Assembly (NCBI GenBank): GCA_003993805.1 | Contig: RSEF01000003.1 | Span: forward strand, 110,268,942 to 110,332,941 | Source: Himantopus leucocephalus | Taxonomy: Eukaryota; Chordata; Aves; Charadriiformes; Recurvirostridae | Direction of reading: 5' to 3' | Length of the DNA stretch: 64,000 nucleotides | Shown: in pieces, positions 34,254 to 48,579 of the stretch | Layout of the letters: each line of letters starts with the position of its first letter | How positions within the stretch are numbered: the first letter of the stretch is position 1 | Translations under genes and position numbers: made by a program | The notes under the pieces: model-generated | Seen by the model: only the letters and a program-made list of their open reading frames with translations | The model's database searches: none | Told to the model about the DNA's origin: nothing

Positions 34254-37200
34254 GTAACTGCTTAGATTACTATTGTTTTAGGCTCTGGTTCTGCAGTGAA
34301 GGTTGCATGAGTGATTGTCTCAGCAGCTTCAGGTTATTTCTCATCTGTGTGAGATTGGGTTTTTATCCCACAGTAATTCCACTGACTCTTTGCTTACACT
34401 GAGGAAAGTGAGGGGAAACCTTGCGGCACTCTTCATAAGTCAGACTGATTCTTGACCTTTAAACTATAGAAAAAATAACCACACACTCCCTTTTAGGGGA
34501 GGGCTAAGAAAACTTGTTTTCTTCCTCTTCTTGATAATTTTTTTTTTCCTTCCATATTTCTTAAATAATTTTACAGTTCTCATCCTTTGTCCAAAATTTG
34601 CATATCAGGATGTGCATTTCATGCTGTTTTTTTTCTTCAGGTTAATCTTATAAATTGGTATGTAAGATACAAGGTAATGAAAAATTAGGCCTAAAGCACA
34701 CTTAAATTTCATTTGTCGTCTTGTGCATTTTCCTACCAACATTCATTCAATCTGCTATTATGTCCACTTTTGTATATTGTGTCCTAACAATCCCTTTAGA
34801 ACATTTCCAGAATGCTTATTAGCCAAATGGATATTGTGAAGCTAATGACTCTAAATATCAAATTAATTTCCCTATTGGCTGGATATTCTTTGGTTAGTAA
34901 TACGCTGGTTTGAAATAACCAATATTTCAAACACAAACTGTTTCTCATGTATTTATTTTTTTACTTCATTGAGCCAAACAAGAATAATGTGAAGCAACAA
35001 TACAAATTAATGTTAAAAAGATCCATAATTTACTTTTCCTTAGTGATGCTGATAGCTGGAAGAGCAATGGCAAATATAATTACAGTTGCATAACTCTTCC
35101 ATTCTATCCACTTTTTAATTCTCTCATAGTTTTCTTAATTGATCACTATCCAATCCCAAAGTTTGTATTCATAGTTTCTGCCTGAAAGTGATTTTTTTGG
35201 TGAAAATCCATGTAAAAAATGTTCCAGCAATTCTTGAGAATAACAAAACTACAAAACAAAATAAAACTCAAAACAATCCCACAAAACCATTATTTTTCCC
35301 ATAAAAACAATAACCAAAAAAGTCTGCCTTTTACGAACAGCTTTCATTGAAATAGCTTCAGGAGAAGGATGAAGAGCCAAATACTTTGTTGATATAAATG
35401 GGAAAATGTTGATAGGAAAAACGGGACTTGTGGTCATTTTCACGTGCAGGAAATTTGGTACATAACTTGCCATGGAAATAGTCCCTTTTAAGAGGAAGCG
35501 ATTTGGTACATATTGGCTGCGTTTTGACCACAGTGTGAACCTTTGGAAACTGGCTCTGTTCACCTGGAGTAGATTTCTTGTATGTAGCTATTAGCTGTCA
35601 CTCAGTGAACGAGTGATCTAACTGTTCCGTGAGTGAGGAACATTTTGGAAATTTGTTTGGGTTAAACTAAAGTTTTGCCTTCACAAAACTCATAAGATAA
35701 GCAAGGCTTTGACTCCCAGAGTATCCAACGACACTAAACTCATCTCTGAAAAGAATGGATGGCTGCATCTCACTAGGTCACATTTTAGATCTTCTTTCAG
35801 AGTTTAGTTACTGCATAGATTTTGCACATACTCAAAACTAAGAGCAGAAATTTAGCTTAAATCTTGATGTAACGTTTTTCTTTTATACTAATAGATATAA
35901 ATTACAATAATTTTGGCTTGGTACCTATCTTAATCCCAAACATTACTTTTGAGACAAGATCCACGTGAAATCTCAGCTTTCTTTTGGCTGATAGTTCATT
36001 ATGTAAGGTCATAATACATTTTACTCACCATCACTAGAAAAATTTTCCACTTCTGTTACCTTTTTCTGCTTTACTCTACATCTGGGCATTTATTGACATC
36101 TGGGTTCAATTTGACTGAATATATAATTGTAAATACTGCGCAAATAATTAGATCCCCTTTTTGAAAGGAATGTAAGCAAGCCAGCCAAATGGTTTGATTT
36201 TGCCCCAGATGCATTCTCAGCATCACTTATTTTAGAAGAGCTGTTCCTGTCTTCATGCTTCTACCATTGGGTAAAATTGTACTGGTTGTCTGTAGGAGGA
36301 AAAGAGCAGAATTAATCCTGAAAGTAGACTGTCGTCCTTACTAATCAACTGTCAGCAAAGGACTAGCATAGTAAAGAAGAGATTTGGAAGAGACTGTGAG
36401 CAGTGCCTCAAAGAAACCTGTCACTGCTATGAATTCTGACCCATCAACGTTATTGATGGTGAAATCCTTTACACCTGATTTTAACCATTCAAAAGTTAGG
36501 CATCTAGTTTAAACTAGCTACTGGGGTTCATTCTGTAGGCAGTGGAGAAATAAATACCAGTCCTTTTGGATGGTGATGCAACCTAGTGTTTAGGTGATGG
36601 TGGTGATACAGGATAAAGGTGCTTTTCTCGTTTCATGAGATTTGGAGAGATCTTCATGCATCGCTGCAGGCACCTAACTCTTAAACTTCTGAAGTCACGT
36701 GAGACAAATCCCAGAGCAATTTCTCTGTGATCAGCAATAGTCAGACGTAACGTATTGCTTGAATTCAGCAGTTTATTAAACGATCCTTTTTCAATGACAA
36801 CAAAAGCAGGACTTGGCTATGCCACTTACCAGAAATGTTCCTGGGATGGGAGAGGAGAGGAGCGAGGAAGCTGTATACGCTCCACACACCTAGAAGCAAC
36901 TTCTGTGAATACTGAGCCTCAGAGGAACTTTCTTCTTGTTTCTGCCTAATTCCCAGTGGAGATTGGTGAAGTCTGGGGTGTCTTATTAGTGCTATTTATT
37001 GTATACCTAAAAGTATCCTAGTTGGGACAGTCTTGTGCTGTGATATTCCTGGGTGGGAGTGGTAATCATCACTTACAAACACCTGTAATTTCCTCATAGC
37101 TGTAAAGCAGAGGTCATTTCATGATATTTTATAACTTAAGGAATATTATCTTTAAAAACCTCTTAGTGTTTATCTTTGTTCTCACGTTCACTCGCTTAGC

Positions 37201-40200
37201 CAGTGCTAGATCAGTTGAGAACTATGTTTTTGCTTCTAACCCTGGAATTAATATTTTCAGCTGGTGTAAATGTATTTAATCCAGCACAAGATCTTTCCCT
37301 TGCATAGATTTTTTTTTTCCTAACTAATTTTCAATCTCTTTTAAATATTCACCATGCTATATATGAAAACAGAAAGTGTTCTGCATTGGTAAGTGCACAC
37401 ATAAAAGGAAGGTGTGAAAAAGAAACCGTTTCATGGCTCTGAAACCAGTGATCGCAATGTGTCACACGAGACCACCCCACCACAAGTAAGAAACTAGAAA
37501 TGTCAAGGGCTGTTGAACACCAAATTTTCACAGCAAGTCGGCACAAAGTTATATAGCACAGATGTTTCTGTAATTGTGATACACTGGGAAAATTCTCAGT
37601 GTTCAAACTTCAATGGCTCCCAGACTCACACTTCCACCTGTGTGTTGTGGTGGTCTACTCGTAATACACTGGGCTGTAACGCGAACCATGCGGTAACATG
37701 TGTCTGGCTCAAAAACCTGCTAAAACCCCTCCCTTCCCCCACTGTTCTCCTCACATCTTTAGGCTTGTTTCCTCATTTCTATTTTTATGTTTAAAGGATT
37801 TACAAAATGAAGAAAATAAAGATGCCAGGAAGCTCATGGGACTGGAAGTGTGGGAGGGAGCGAGTTCAGGTCCTTCCAGTTTGGTAGTGACCAAAAGTTG
37901 TTAGCTGCTCTGTGCAGCGCGGGTGACGGCCTTTGAAAGGAAACGTGGTGGTGCTTGTTACAGCTGGCCAATCTATTTGTGGGGGGAAAGTTATTTGATG
38001 CATTGCTTCTTTTGTTTGGGTTAAGATACTACTTTAAAAAAAAAGTTTGTCTTGCAAATACATTTCAACCCATTCCTTTTTGTTGTAAGCTATTGATTTT
38101 GACCAACATTATTATGATGCCTATTAGTACTCACTTTGCCTAAGTAGATCTTGGTGTGTTTTCCAAAGTGTGTTCATTATATTGTTGTCAGAGGTTTGCT
38201 ACTGAACTCATGATTGTGCGTGTGCGTGTGTGTCTGTGAGAACAGATGAGTCTCAACCTCATAACACAGGAAATATGAACAAATATTTTGTTAACACTTT
38301 TATAAACATGTAGTAGCCTGCGGGTTCCAGAAATGCATCAATAATTTTTCTTAAAAAAAAGATGCCTGTAAAAATATTGGTAGATAACAGAACAAAACAT
38401 GCATGAATTCAGCAAATACTCTATTGAAAAAAAAAAGAGCAAAATACTTGTTTCCCCTCAAAGTCCTGGTTAAAGCAATAGAAGTTAGTTGTATATTACT
38501 TAGGGTTTTATGCATACGCTCACCTACTGCTTGCTGTTTTGTTCAAGTACCTCAATATTGATGATATTCACAGCTAGAGCTTTTTGGAAATTTTCCCACA
38601 GAATGTTTTTGTACTGGAAAATTGCTGATTCACCAAAATCAACTTGTTTTACAGAAGGAAACATTTTTTAGAGAAATTGTTTTTAAGGGAACAATTTAGA
38701 TAAGGTCAAGCCTATTAATGTTGTTATTTTCCAAATAAATAATTTCATTTTTAAAAAATGTTACTTATTTTAAAATTTATTTTGAATTGTAAAGTTTATT
38801 TAGAATTATTCTTTGGAAGACACACTTAACTGCTTTAGAATATAATTTCCCAGGGAAATGAATTTCATAAGAAGTTAATTTTAATGATATTTCTTTCTAG
38901 TAAGAAGGTAAACCTTGTTTCTGACTACTTTTACTTACTATATTGATATTTGAGAAATGGTGATGTTAGATAGGGACTTTGAGCTATTTGAGCAGGTTTT
39001 TTTTGTGATATCCTTAAAAAGACAAAACTATCCATCACTAGAATTACAGTTTTACCATGGAAAGATTCTTATACTGACAAGAAATGTTTCAGTACAAGTA
39101 CTTTTATAGAGATTAAACTGTATCCAACCGAGAGAAGGTCAGTTTTACTTTCTTAAAACGACACAGTTTGAGCTTATATACCAGTTAGAGCATCACATAT
39201 GTCATCTCGAGCATCACTGGGTCATCTAGAAAAACCTTTGAGCAGACAGAGCTTAAAAAGCTGATTTTTTCAGAAGTACGTGAAAAAAAATCTACTACCT
39301 CATTGCGTTCCTAAAAATCATTTAGAATTTGGGACTATTGCTTCTGGAGATACGAAAACTGAGCTGAATCAAATATTTAAGTCCCCAAAGACTGAAGCAA
39401 CCCACTTTTCCTAGCTGTTGGTAATATTAAAATAACACTGAGGTAGAGATGGAAACCATACTCTTTCTGTTCCTAAGAAGCAGGGCTGTCTCTTTGGATT
39501 CTTCCCACAGCCCACAGAAAATGGCTGAGCTTTTGGCAGCCCTCCTAGTTCTCACTGACCTTGGGCTAACACTTCGTCATGGGGTCACCAAACAATAGAT
39601 TGATCACCCTGAAAGTGCGAGTTTCTCAAGGGTTACACAAACAACTTCTAGTTGTGACAACTAACCATAGAAAAAGCCCGATTCTGCCTTTTTTAAAGTG
39701 GTTGAGTCACAATTTGAGGATGGAAAAGTGCACAAATCCACTGAACAAACTTCTCTTAATAAACAATTTGTTTATGTTTAGTTAGCAGGCCTTGTAGATG
39801 ATCACACAAGTGGAGATGGATGTGAATACCCTCTTTTTGTAGCTATTGAAATTATTTTTTTCACATTCAAATTAAAGGCACCTCAAATTAGCACCGCAGA
39901 ATAAAGAAAAGTTGAGTTCCTTCTACAAATGGTATACTAAACTTGTTTTAGTCTAGTGTTGATACATCTGAGTCATGGCTGAAGGAATGGCCTTGATTGT
40001 GTGAAACAGAATGAAATGCTTTCTAGCTCAAGAAGATGAAGATTAAAGCTGTTTGAAATAGCAGTGATTTATATGACATTTTTCTAAAAGAAATCTCTTT
40101 TTATTCGTGTTCATTTTTTAGTTGTCCAGAATGTCAGAGCTTTGACTAGCTTTGCAAGGGTTCAGACAGAAGTAGATATCATGTTTTTACAGAGGCAGAA

Positions 40201-43200
40201 TCTCTATCAAAACACAAACTTTCTAGAAATAATGGCCTGAAATGTTTTAATTTAGGAAAAAAAAAAGTATTCCTGTATTTCATTGAACTTTGCTATTTTG
40301 ACAAAAAATAAATAGATTAAAACTCAAAACATTCGCACAAGAATTTAACTTTTGGGGATTATTAATGTACATCTTTCAAGAGAACTGAGAACGCACCTAA
40401 AATCATAATATTGAAAAAGAAGTTGTTACTTTTTTTTTTTTTGAGAACTTTGTATGAAAAAGAATATTTACTAAGATCTTATTGCTATTTTTTTTTTCTT
40501 TTGTTTCATAATGCAAAATCTAAGGTGGGTGTAAAGATCTTTCAGAAGACTGGTCTTTTGTGGTGGACATATCCAGTGTAATAAACCACACACCTGAGCT
40601 TCCAGAATCCTCACCTTTTGCATTCTGTTAAGTGGCCAGATGCAAAGTCTATGTAATGCTAGACACAATCATGAGGGACCATGGTGGCTTTTACACGTTC
40701 ATTTCAGTCACTTTTTCATAAAAAAATTACTATAGTAGTATAAAATGTCACCTGTTATTTGTGTTCTGCTGGAAATTTGCTTTAGGGCAATTAAACAGAT
40801 TTCAGAGTGTCTATCTCAAGTGCTCCAGCTTCTTATAATACAGGTTGGATCATAGGTCAGAAGACACAGATCATAACTTTGCAGAATCGGTGTTTATGCC
40901 AAGGATCAAAAAGGTGCAGTGTCAACATTATGAGTAAGTAAAAGGATGACATGCATTTGCCCCATTTTCTTCTGCTCCAAGATGCATCACATTTGCTTGG
41001 AGTTACGTATTCTCCGGTACTAGGAAAAGATGTATTCAGACAATGTTCATAATAATTACAAATATAATTCCTTTTCAGTTAGTTTTTCTCTGTAAAGGTG
41101 TCTTTCACTGCAAGGTATAAAGATACAACGTATGTAACATAATGAATTAGCTCTTAATGTTCTGGACTTAATGAGTCATTACTGCTTCATGTCACACAGA
41201 CAAAAGCTGATACAAAATTCAAGTTTCTGGCTGACTTTTAATAAGTGTTTTGTCCATTTAAAAGGCCAAATAAACTCTCCAGTTTCTGTGAAATAGTATT
41301 TCTTACAAGAAGCAGTGGGCCTATTGCAGCACTTGAGTGCTTAGGTTAGAATTCATATGCTTTGTCTTTGAAATTTAGATTCTCTGTCACATCTTGAAAA
41401 GGACTCTTGGGAGCTTGAATAAACAGTTTTGAAGAAAATGCTTTGCTTTAATGATGTTTGTGTTTTCTTTGTAAACTGCAATGGAACCTGGTAACCCATG
41501 GAAGACGTTTGCGGCTCCAATGTTTTCATCTAGAGCTGAGAGAGAGTAGGTTACACTGAACTCAACACTTAGCTTGTGACTGATGCTTTCATATACAATA
41601 TGAAACTCATAAAAAGCATAAAAGGACTTTCCTCACCCTAAATTGCAACAGATCTGGTGATGGAAACTGTTTGCTAAAAGATTATCTAGAGTGAAACACA
41701 AAGGTTTCAGCGAACTTTTTGCTGGAGAAGAGCTGAGCTATCCTGTCCTTTCAGGCCTTGAGGAAAAAGATTAGAAACTCAATACATTAGGACTGAGGGG
41801 AAATAATATCACATTTTTTTTTTTTTTCTGAGGAGAACTTTTATATCAGTTTATGTGTGGCTGAAAAAAAAGAAGGAGCAATCAGAGCTGGGTAGACAGC
41901 TGAGTTAACAGTAGGTAAGCACTTGCGGCCTGGTGACATTTGTGAAAATAACAATATTTTTCATTTGTAGACTCCTCATTTAGGCAGCCAAGCTTTTCAA
42001 GCAAGTGAGATCCCTGCAGAGTGAGATCCTTTCATAGGGTAAACTAATGTGTCTGCATATCGGATGCCTTTTCCCTTGTTCATGTGTGTCACTTTCTTGC
42101 TACTCTGTTTACTTTTTTGAGCTTTTCTGAGCTATTTTTTGTGATGATGACTGACAGATGTTGTGGATTGAATGTGGATGGCACCAGTTATGAAGCCAGA
42201 TCAAGAAAAATGCAATCTCATTTTGACTGCAAGTTTAGAAGCCAAGTCTGCAGGGAAAAAAGAGAAAAGCTGGGTCCAAACCCCTTGGCTTTATGCTTTG
42301 TGCTTACTACAGCTCCTGCAATTTGAGTAATTTTCACTGTGTCCTTATAAAAGTCTTGCTCACCTCAGACCTGACCTGCAGCAGCTCTTCCTGCTGCCAA
42401 CTTGCAGTAAAATTTATTGCCTTGTTTTATCAGATGACATGAAACAATGCCAGCAATTTCTCCAGTGCTATCTATATGTGATCAAACAGCACCAAAGTTA
42501 CTCACACTGAGCAAAGATATGCTGGTTTCTCTTGAATATTTTTAACCTGTAAAGTCTACTGGAAACATATTTGTTTGACAAGAAGTAAATAACATATTCA
42601 ATCCGGAAGCTTGTCAAAAAGAATACTCGATAAGCTAACATTCAAAAATGCTGGGAAAAAGGAATCTTATTTTATACTGCAGAACTTTGCAGTATCATTT
42701 GATTTAGAGGTCAGCCCACTAAAGTTATTTATTTTTCAAAAGGTGTTTTTAATCAATTTGAAAAAGTATGGCTTTCCTCCAACTATGCCTCTCTTCTCCA
42801 CAAGCACCAGTAGTCAGGATTAAAGAAGTTTAAATAACAACAAACCAAGCTTTGTGTTCGTGCTTAGTGTCAACTTGCACTGCTGTAGGAAAAAGAACCT
42901 TGATTTCTCTTTTGTTATAGTGCATTTAAAAACAGTTTAAAAAATCATCTTACCCCAAAGAATTCTCCAAGCCCTCTCTTTCACAGTGCTTCACACCTAA
43001 AATCTCTGATCACTCATTCCTTAAACCTAAGGGCATGTCAACATTTGCATTGGAGTGAAGCAAATATGCCTATGCTCATGGAAATGGGAGTCAGTAAAGC
43101 CTCTCTGTGCATCTGCATCCTGCTGATACATTGACAGGAATCCAAAAAGAGGACAGCCACGTTCATGCCTTGCTGCGACCAAGCCTCTTTGAAGTTGTTT

Positions 43201-43404
43201 GAGACCTTTTTCTCTCAGTGCAGCTCTGCATTAATGCAGTGATGTGCTCTGCAAACCAGCAGGGCTGTCACTGCCTTGCACTCTTCCACATCTCCACCGA
43301 TATGCACAAAACTCTTTTGCATCTACAATAAGCTATCCCCTGTTGTACTTCTACGGTCTTTATCACTGTGGGTTCTGAAAACCGCGCACATTTTGCTTCC
43401 CCTT
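34254..43404. other. Long AT-rich unique DNA
   Basis: About 9 kb without a recognisable exon, LINE or SINE. It is AT-rich, especially 34550-35320 and 38640-39060, which hold words such as TTTGCATAT, TTAATTT and AATAAATAAT. Simple features: a GT/GC tract (38216-38238), an imperfect 21-bp tandem duplication (39188-39228), and T runs near 40431-40442, 40489-40500 and 41814-41827. Open frames are short (37513-37794 is the longest of note) and unrecognised. Confidence 0.5.
39188..39228 (+). repeat. Imperfect 21-bp tandem duplication
   Basis: GAGCATCACATATGTCATCT is followed directly by GAGCATCACTGGGTCATCT. The two units differ by a few substitutions and a 2-base length change. This is a local slippage-type duplication without a known function. 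Confidence 0.75.
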
Positions 43405-43550
43405 TAGGTAGAGAATGCTATTAGTCCATTTTACAAATGAGGAAAGCTTGAGTGACGTACCTGTGGTCACAGAGAAAGTCCAGGGCAGATGTAGTTACTT
43501 ATGTAACTTGAAATATCTAACTCCAGCCCTCTGAGCTGCCCATCTCCTTC
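43405..43550 (-). repeat. MIR-type (CORE-SINE) relic
   Basis: In antisense the region contains CCATTTTACAAATGAGGAAA, then GAGTGACGTACCTGTGGTCA and CAGAGAAAGTCCAGGGCAGA. This is the same order as CCATTTTACAGATGAGGAAA, AAGTGACTTGCCCAAGGTCA and CACAGCTAGTAAGTGGCAGA in the reverse MIR consensus. It is the best preserved SINE relic in the window. No promoter head can be recognised with confidence. Confidence 0.7.
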
Positions 43551-46500
43551 CATTGACTTAGTGAACAGCAATGCCTAAGTAATTTAAATAGTATCCCAGG
43601 CTGAATTAAATGCTTCAAATACCTTGCCCCATCTTCAGATTAGCACTCCCTTTCTTTGCTTCTGCCAGGTTATAAAGATGTGTCAGCACACAGATCAAAT
43701 CCTGTATTGCTCAAAACTTGAGTAAACCTTGAGTTGCCCTATTGCAGTCCTTGGCAGGAGATTGCATAAACTCAGTGCATGCTAGTAATCTGTTGAATGT
43801 ATTTTCATGTGTTGCATACTGCTTTGATATGCAGTGTCTAAGCTATTACTCACCATACAATCTAGGTTTTTGATGATGACAAACATTATAAAAGAAAAAA
43901 TATGAAAGCTAAAAGGGATTATGGGCTAGCTTCTGTACTCCAGGTCAATGGGAGTTTGCATGTATAGAGAAAACTCCAGCACTGTTACAGTCAATGGGAA
44001 TTTTGCCTTTGGCTTCAGTGGGGACAGATTTTCACCCTCAGACATTTTATGCATTATGTTCTCATTTTCCAAAAGTCTACATTGCTTATTTTTAATTTGG
44101 TGGTAGAAAGTATGCTCAAAAACTAATTGGAAGTCACAGTGCAGTAATTTAGATATATTACTATTCATTTTCATAACTTGGTCTGTTATGTTTATTTTTA
44201 GCTAAGTTCTTTCTTCCTCTCTTCATTTTTTCTTTTCCATAGTGGCTTTAGTGACTTCTGCAGAGTTTTATAAACTTACCTTCTTTCGGTAAACTATTTG
44301 GAAACAACCATACTTTTATAATTAAAATATTACTTGCTCCTTTCCCACAAACATGTTGGCAGCTAAGTAGAAGCTAAACTATCAAGTGATATTTATTTAA
44401 TTGTGATTTTCTGTAGTTATTTAGGAAGGGTTATTGCATTAGGTTACTTAAACCTAGATATATTGAACAGGATATGCCCTATACAGAATTACATCAAAGT
44501 TGTATAGCCCATAGTATTAGACTTCTGTATCAGCAATTTTGCTTTGCTTCAGTGTTTCAGGGATTTTTTTTATGGTGAAGATGTAGTCATCTGCATGGGA
44601 AAAGGCCCAACATCATTAACAATATTCGACCTGGAGAAAGTCTGCCTTCTTGAATAAAGTAACTGAATGGAACGCAACACCGAATATGCTGCCTTTAATA
44701 TTGTATGAACATTATTCTTCTCTCTTCAGTCCTTTTACATTCAAAAATATGCTAGGTGAAAAATGTCCTTATAAACTCAAAGAGTGGGGCTGGAATTCAG
44801 TTCATACCTACCTAAAGCAGAAAGGGCTTGGAAATTCTTTTGTGCAAGGAGTATTCATAACTAATAGCTGGCTGCACGGGGGAGAGCACCCTCCGTAGTG
44901 TTAATTCTGGTCTGTGTAGGTGGGACCATTCTGAACTTTGGATCTGATCCCCATGCTACACCGGCCAGAAGAACTGAGCTGGCACATGGGAGTGGAAATA
45001 ACCTGTGCCAGGTACGGGGCTCTTGCCGATCAGTGGAGGGGGAGCAGGGACTGCATTACAACTGAGTCACAATCAGTGGGGTGCCCCTGGGGCAATGCAA
45101 CCCCCTGCTACATCATGCCCTGTGCTTGTCGTAAAGCCATGGTTGATTCCTAAACTAGTCAGCGGTGCTCACTGTAGTTTTTCAGAACATGCCACATGAC
45201 CTACTCCTGTTGGCCCACATGGAAAAGAAAAACAGGGAACTTGCTATTCACAGATTAGGCAGCTGAAGCTCTTTGGTATTGGCTGCAGTGAAAAACTGCT
45301 GGCTGTGGATGGAGAAACCACTGCTACTAGAATATGGAAATTGCTCTAGCTTAATGAAAACAGAAAGGTGATTTCACTTGCATTAGTAGAACTTTGTTGA
45401 AGAGCTTTTTTAAAAAGGGGGGGATCGAGGAAAAGGGGTGGGGAGGCCTGAATTTTTACAGGAACTGTGCTGTTAATGCTTTAGTGAATGCTTGTTTGTC
45501 TCTGTGTGAAGGAAGATGGATGTCTGAAGAATCACCCAAGTTCCAGGGAGAAACTGAGCAAGACAGATTAGTCCCACCTCAGCCTGACACCTGGGGCACG
45601 TCCTTATCTAAGGGGGTAAATGGATCAGAATGTTACTGCCCGTTTATTTATTCTCCTTCTGTTTGGAGACTTTCTCTGATTAATTACTCTCTAGTAATTG
45701 CTGCTGTTAACTAATGTCAAACCTAATTAACCTGGAGTCCCTTCATCCAGTACCTCCACCATCCCTTTGCAAAGCCGAGAAGGTCATCAGCAAGGAGGTT
45801 CTGAGGATGGCCACACTTTACCCATTCGTTTATTTGCTTTGGGCCTTGTTTGCTATTCCTGCTGCAATGCCTGGCGACAGCTTTCTAGAATTCCCATCAA
45901 GTCTAATTGGCCTGCTGAAGCAGCAGTGAACACAAGATTTAAGAAATGTTTTCTTTAAAAACTTCTGGTCCTACAGACACTTTGAGATCAAGTTTCACTC
46001 TGCTGAAATCACACACGATTCCCTGTGATTTTCATGAGAAATACTGTAAGAAAGTATTAAAAGAGAAACATGTCTCAGTGGTTTGGAGGGACTGATGGCC
46101 AGGGGGGTTGAAGAGTGGGTGGTGGTAACATAGCAAGGCATCTACAGAATCTTTAAACGTTGCCAAAATTAACACATACAAGGTATTCAGTATCAAAGTT
46201 TTCAATATTTGGCTCCATAAACACAATACCGGTTGCAAAAACAAAGCTAAGGATTTCATGCTGATTACTTAAATAAAAACTGTTTAATTATGAACATTTG
46301 GGAAATGAAGTTATGAAGAACTGACCAATATTGCTATGGCTTCCTAGTGTTCATACCAGACTGTGAACACTGTGCCAGCATCTTACTGTGTAGTGCATTG
46401 TAGATCCTGCTACGGTAAACAGTTCTGAGGCTCAGCGTGGCTCAGGCAGATAGCTCAATGCAGAAGGAGGTCTATCTCATCACTAAGGCCTATTGCTTTC

Positions 46501-47710
46501 AGCTTCAGTAAGGTGTGGACTTCCCAGTCCAATAAAAGCTACGAGCATTGTCTGTGGAGGTGCTGATCAAGCAGGTCAAGTTCCTATCTTCTTTGCTTGA
46601 TCTTGTCTGCTTTTAGGCCTTTTCATAAAACAACAGTAGAAGATTTGTTTCAGAAATAGGAATAAGTTGTGACAGTATTCAGGAAATACTGGATGACACT
46701 TCAGACTGGTCACAAAGATCAAATTTGCTTGCCTGTTTTTCTATGGTTACTACTGAAAATATGCATCTCTATGCAATTTGTTACCTGGATTACTCCTGTG
46801 TTTCTGGCTTTCCTTCTTCTCCTGTCTACCCTTCTGATTGGCTGAAACGAATTTTTCTGACTCAATTGCTTTATCTCACCATTTACAAGTCTCATAGCTA
46901 TACCTTCCCTTTGAAGCTTTGGAAACATAAGCGACAGTTATAGAGTGAGTATGATAATAGATTAATGAGTTATATGTTCTCTTAAAGACAGTTTAGGATC
47001 ACATGATTTCCCCTGTAATATGTAGTGGAGCACGTAACCAGCCAGTCATCACCTATCAGCTGGTGACTACTATGATGATATGATCACTTTAGGCTCCTGT
47101 GCCCATCCACCCAGCTCCAGAGTGTATTTCTTACTTTCTCTATTCATCTGGCATCAGTTCAACAGGTGTGCACCATCTGTTGAGGCTTCCCACTCACAAG
47201 TGGGTATGGTAGAAAACCTTATAAAAATATGACATTGATCACTCTGTATTGCCCTGTTGTATGGGAAGAAGAGTTGTTGATGAAGTAAATCCTGCACTGC
47301 CGGAGTTTAGAGTCCAGTATTACAAGGTAAACTAGCTTCAGTTTTAATTTGCCTTAAAAATTTAGATTACAGCAGTTCAGTTGTTGTTTCACAAGAAACT
47401 TAATATTTGTACTGAGGAGAAAAGGAAGGTGAGGACAACAGGAATCTAGAGTTTGAAGTCTTTTTAGGCATCCCATATAAGCTATTCCCAACCAGGAGTC
47501 CAAATTGTAAATTTAATCATCTGATTAAACCAGTGGATTGTAATTATTTACTGGGTTGAAGGTTGGTATGTTTTAGCATGATACTCCTTGTGTTACCAGT
47601 ACTCATATCTTACATCTTCTCTGACCCCCTCTCATTTTTGGTGTTGTAACTCCTCTGTTATGAAAACTCTAAAATGTGTCACTCTTATTGGCTATGTCTG
47701 TACTAGTAAA
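43551..47710. other. Unique non-coding DNA with one hairpin relic
   Basis: Holds the hairpin-type relic at 43943-44043. The frames at 44650-44898, 45394-45714 (106 codons) and 45714-45929 are unrecognised, and those on + and - strands overlap. A G-run (45418-45424) sits in 'AAAAAGGGGGGGATCG'. No exon is supported. Confidence 0.5.
43943..44043. repeat. Ancient hairpin-type amniote repeat
   Basis: AGGTCAATGGGAGTTTGCAT, AGTCAATGGGAATTTTGCCT and GGCTTCAGTGGGGACAGATT lie within 100 bp. The 'TCAATGGGAGTTTTGCC' word is the hallmark of the old dispersed repeat class noted at 3708-3808. The element may be two overlapping copies, since the word occurs twice 48 bp apart. Confidence 0.5.
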
Positions 47711-47905
47711 TTAAACAATGCCAGATAATGTTTCCAGCACAGAAATTTGCTCATCTATCATATTGGATTGCTGGTGTGGTGCCTGATGTATAACATCCCT
47801 GACATTTTGTCCTGGGTCATTTTGCATTTCCCTAAACAATTCCTGGGCACACTCTAGGACTTTGCAAATACTCCCAGTAACTGGTGTGGGCACAGCCGTG
47901 CCGCT
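47711..47905 (-). other. Open stretch of protein-like composition, unrecognised
   Basis: From the stop upstream of 47905 to the stop at 47711 the minus strand is open for about 64 codons. It has a balanced, non-low-complexity composition including KVLECAQELFREMQND and SNMIDEQISVLETL. No ATG starts it (the first usable start would be GTG at 47893), and no clean splice sites bound it. It could be an old retroelement gag or pol scrap, an unannotated exon or chance. I do not recognise a family. Confidence 0.15.
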
Positions 47906-48579
47906 TTAAAAGCTAGGAGTCCTCAATAATACAGAAGTAGGTTTTTACCTCACACTGAGCTTCATGGCTAGAGTGCGTCTTGGATAGGTCATTTTGTGTT
48001 CCTTCTTTCTTCTCTCAGAAGTACATTAGCAGTCATTTAAAAATAATGTTAGTTAATGTTAATTTTAAAATAGTTAAAATTAGCATTGTGTTCTGCTTCA
48101 ATTCTCATATGAAGGCAGAGTTGGTGGAAGCTACAAAACTGAAGGAAAGACCTATTCCTAACGTTTCTAGGTGAAACACATCACCACCACCACCAGCAAC
48201 AACAAACCTCAGTGTAATGACTGATTTTTCTCGATTTCCCATGAACAATAAAAGAGATGAAATTGCTGCTACCACCTAAAGCAAGAAAGGAACACTTGTT
48301 CCAGTTATATGCATATATGTGTATTTGACATAAAAGTATTCTGTTATTAATTTCAGCCAATCATATAAAATGCAGGTGCAAATATCCATGGTTTTCATTT
48401 ATACGATCCTAAGGCCTTAAGAGTATTCACTGTCTTGAAGAAAGTCTTTTGTATAACACTGCTCTATTTTTGATTTACCTTCCCTGTACAAGTGCGAACA
48501 TGAACATGTGGAAAATGGCAGAATTCCTTCAACTTTGGTGCCCACCGAAGAATGATGTCAGAGTAAATAAATAAAAAAG
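47906..48579. other. Unique non-coding DNA
   Basis: Contains a short CAC microsatellite (48182-48195) and an AT-rich stretch around 48300-48400. No gene or transposon is seen. Confidence 0.5.

Noticed and set aside
33857..34402. 181-codon + strand frame
   Set aside because: Runs from the CpG-rich patch through dispersed-element copy A into a poly-T tract that codes for phenylalanine and serine runs. Not protein-like.
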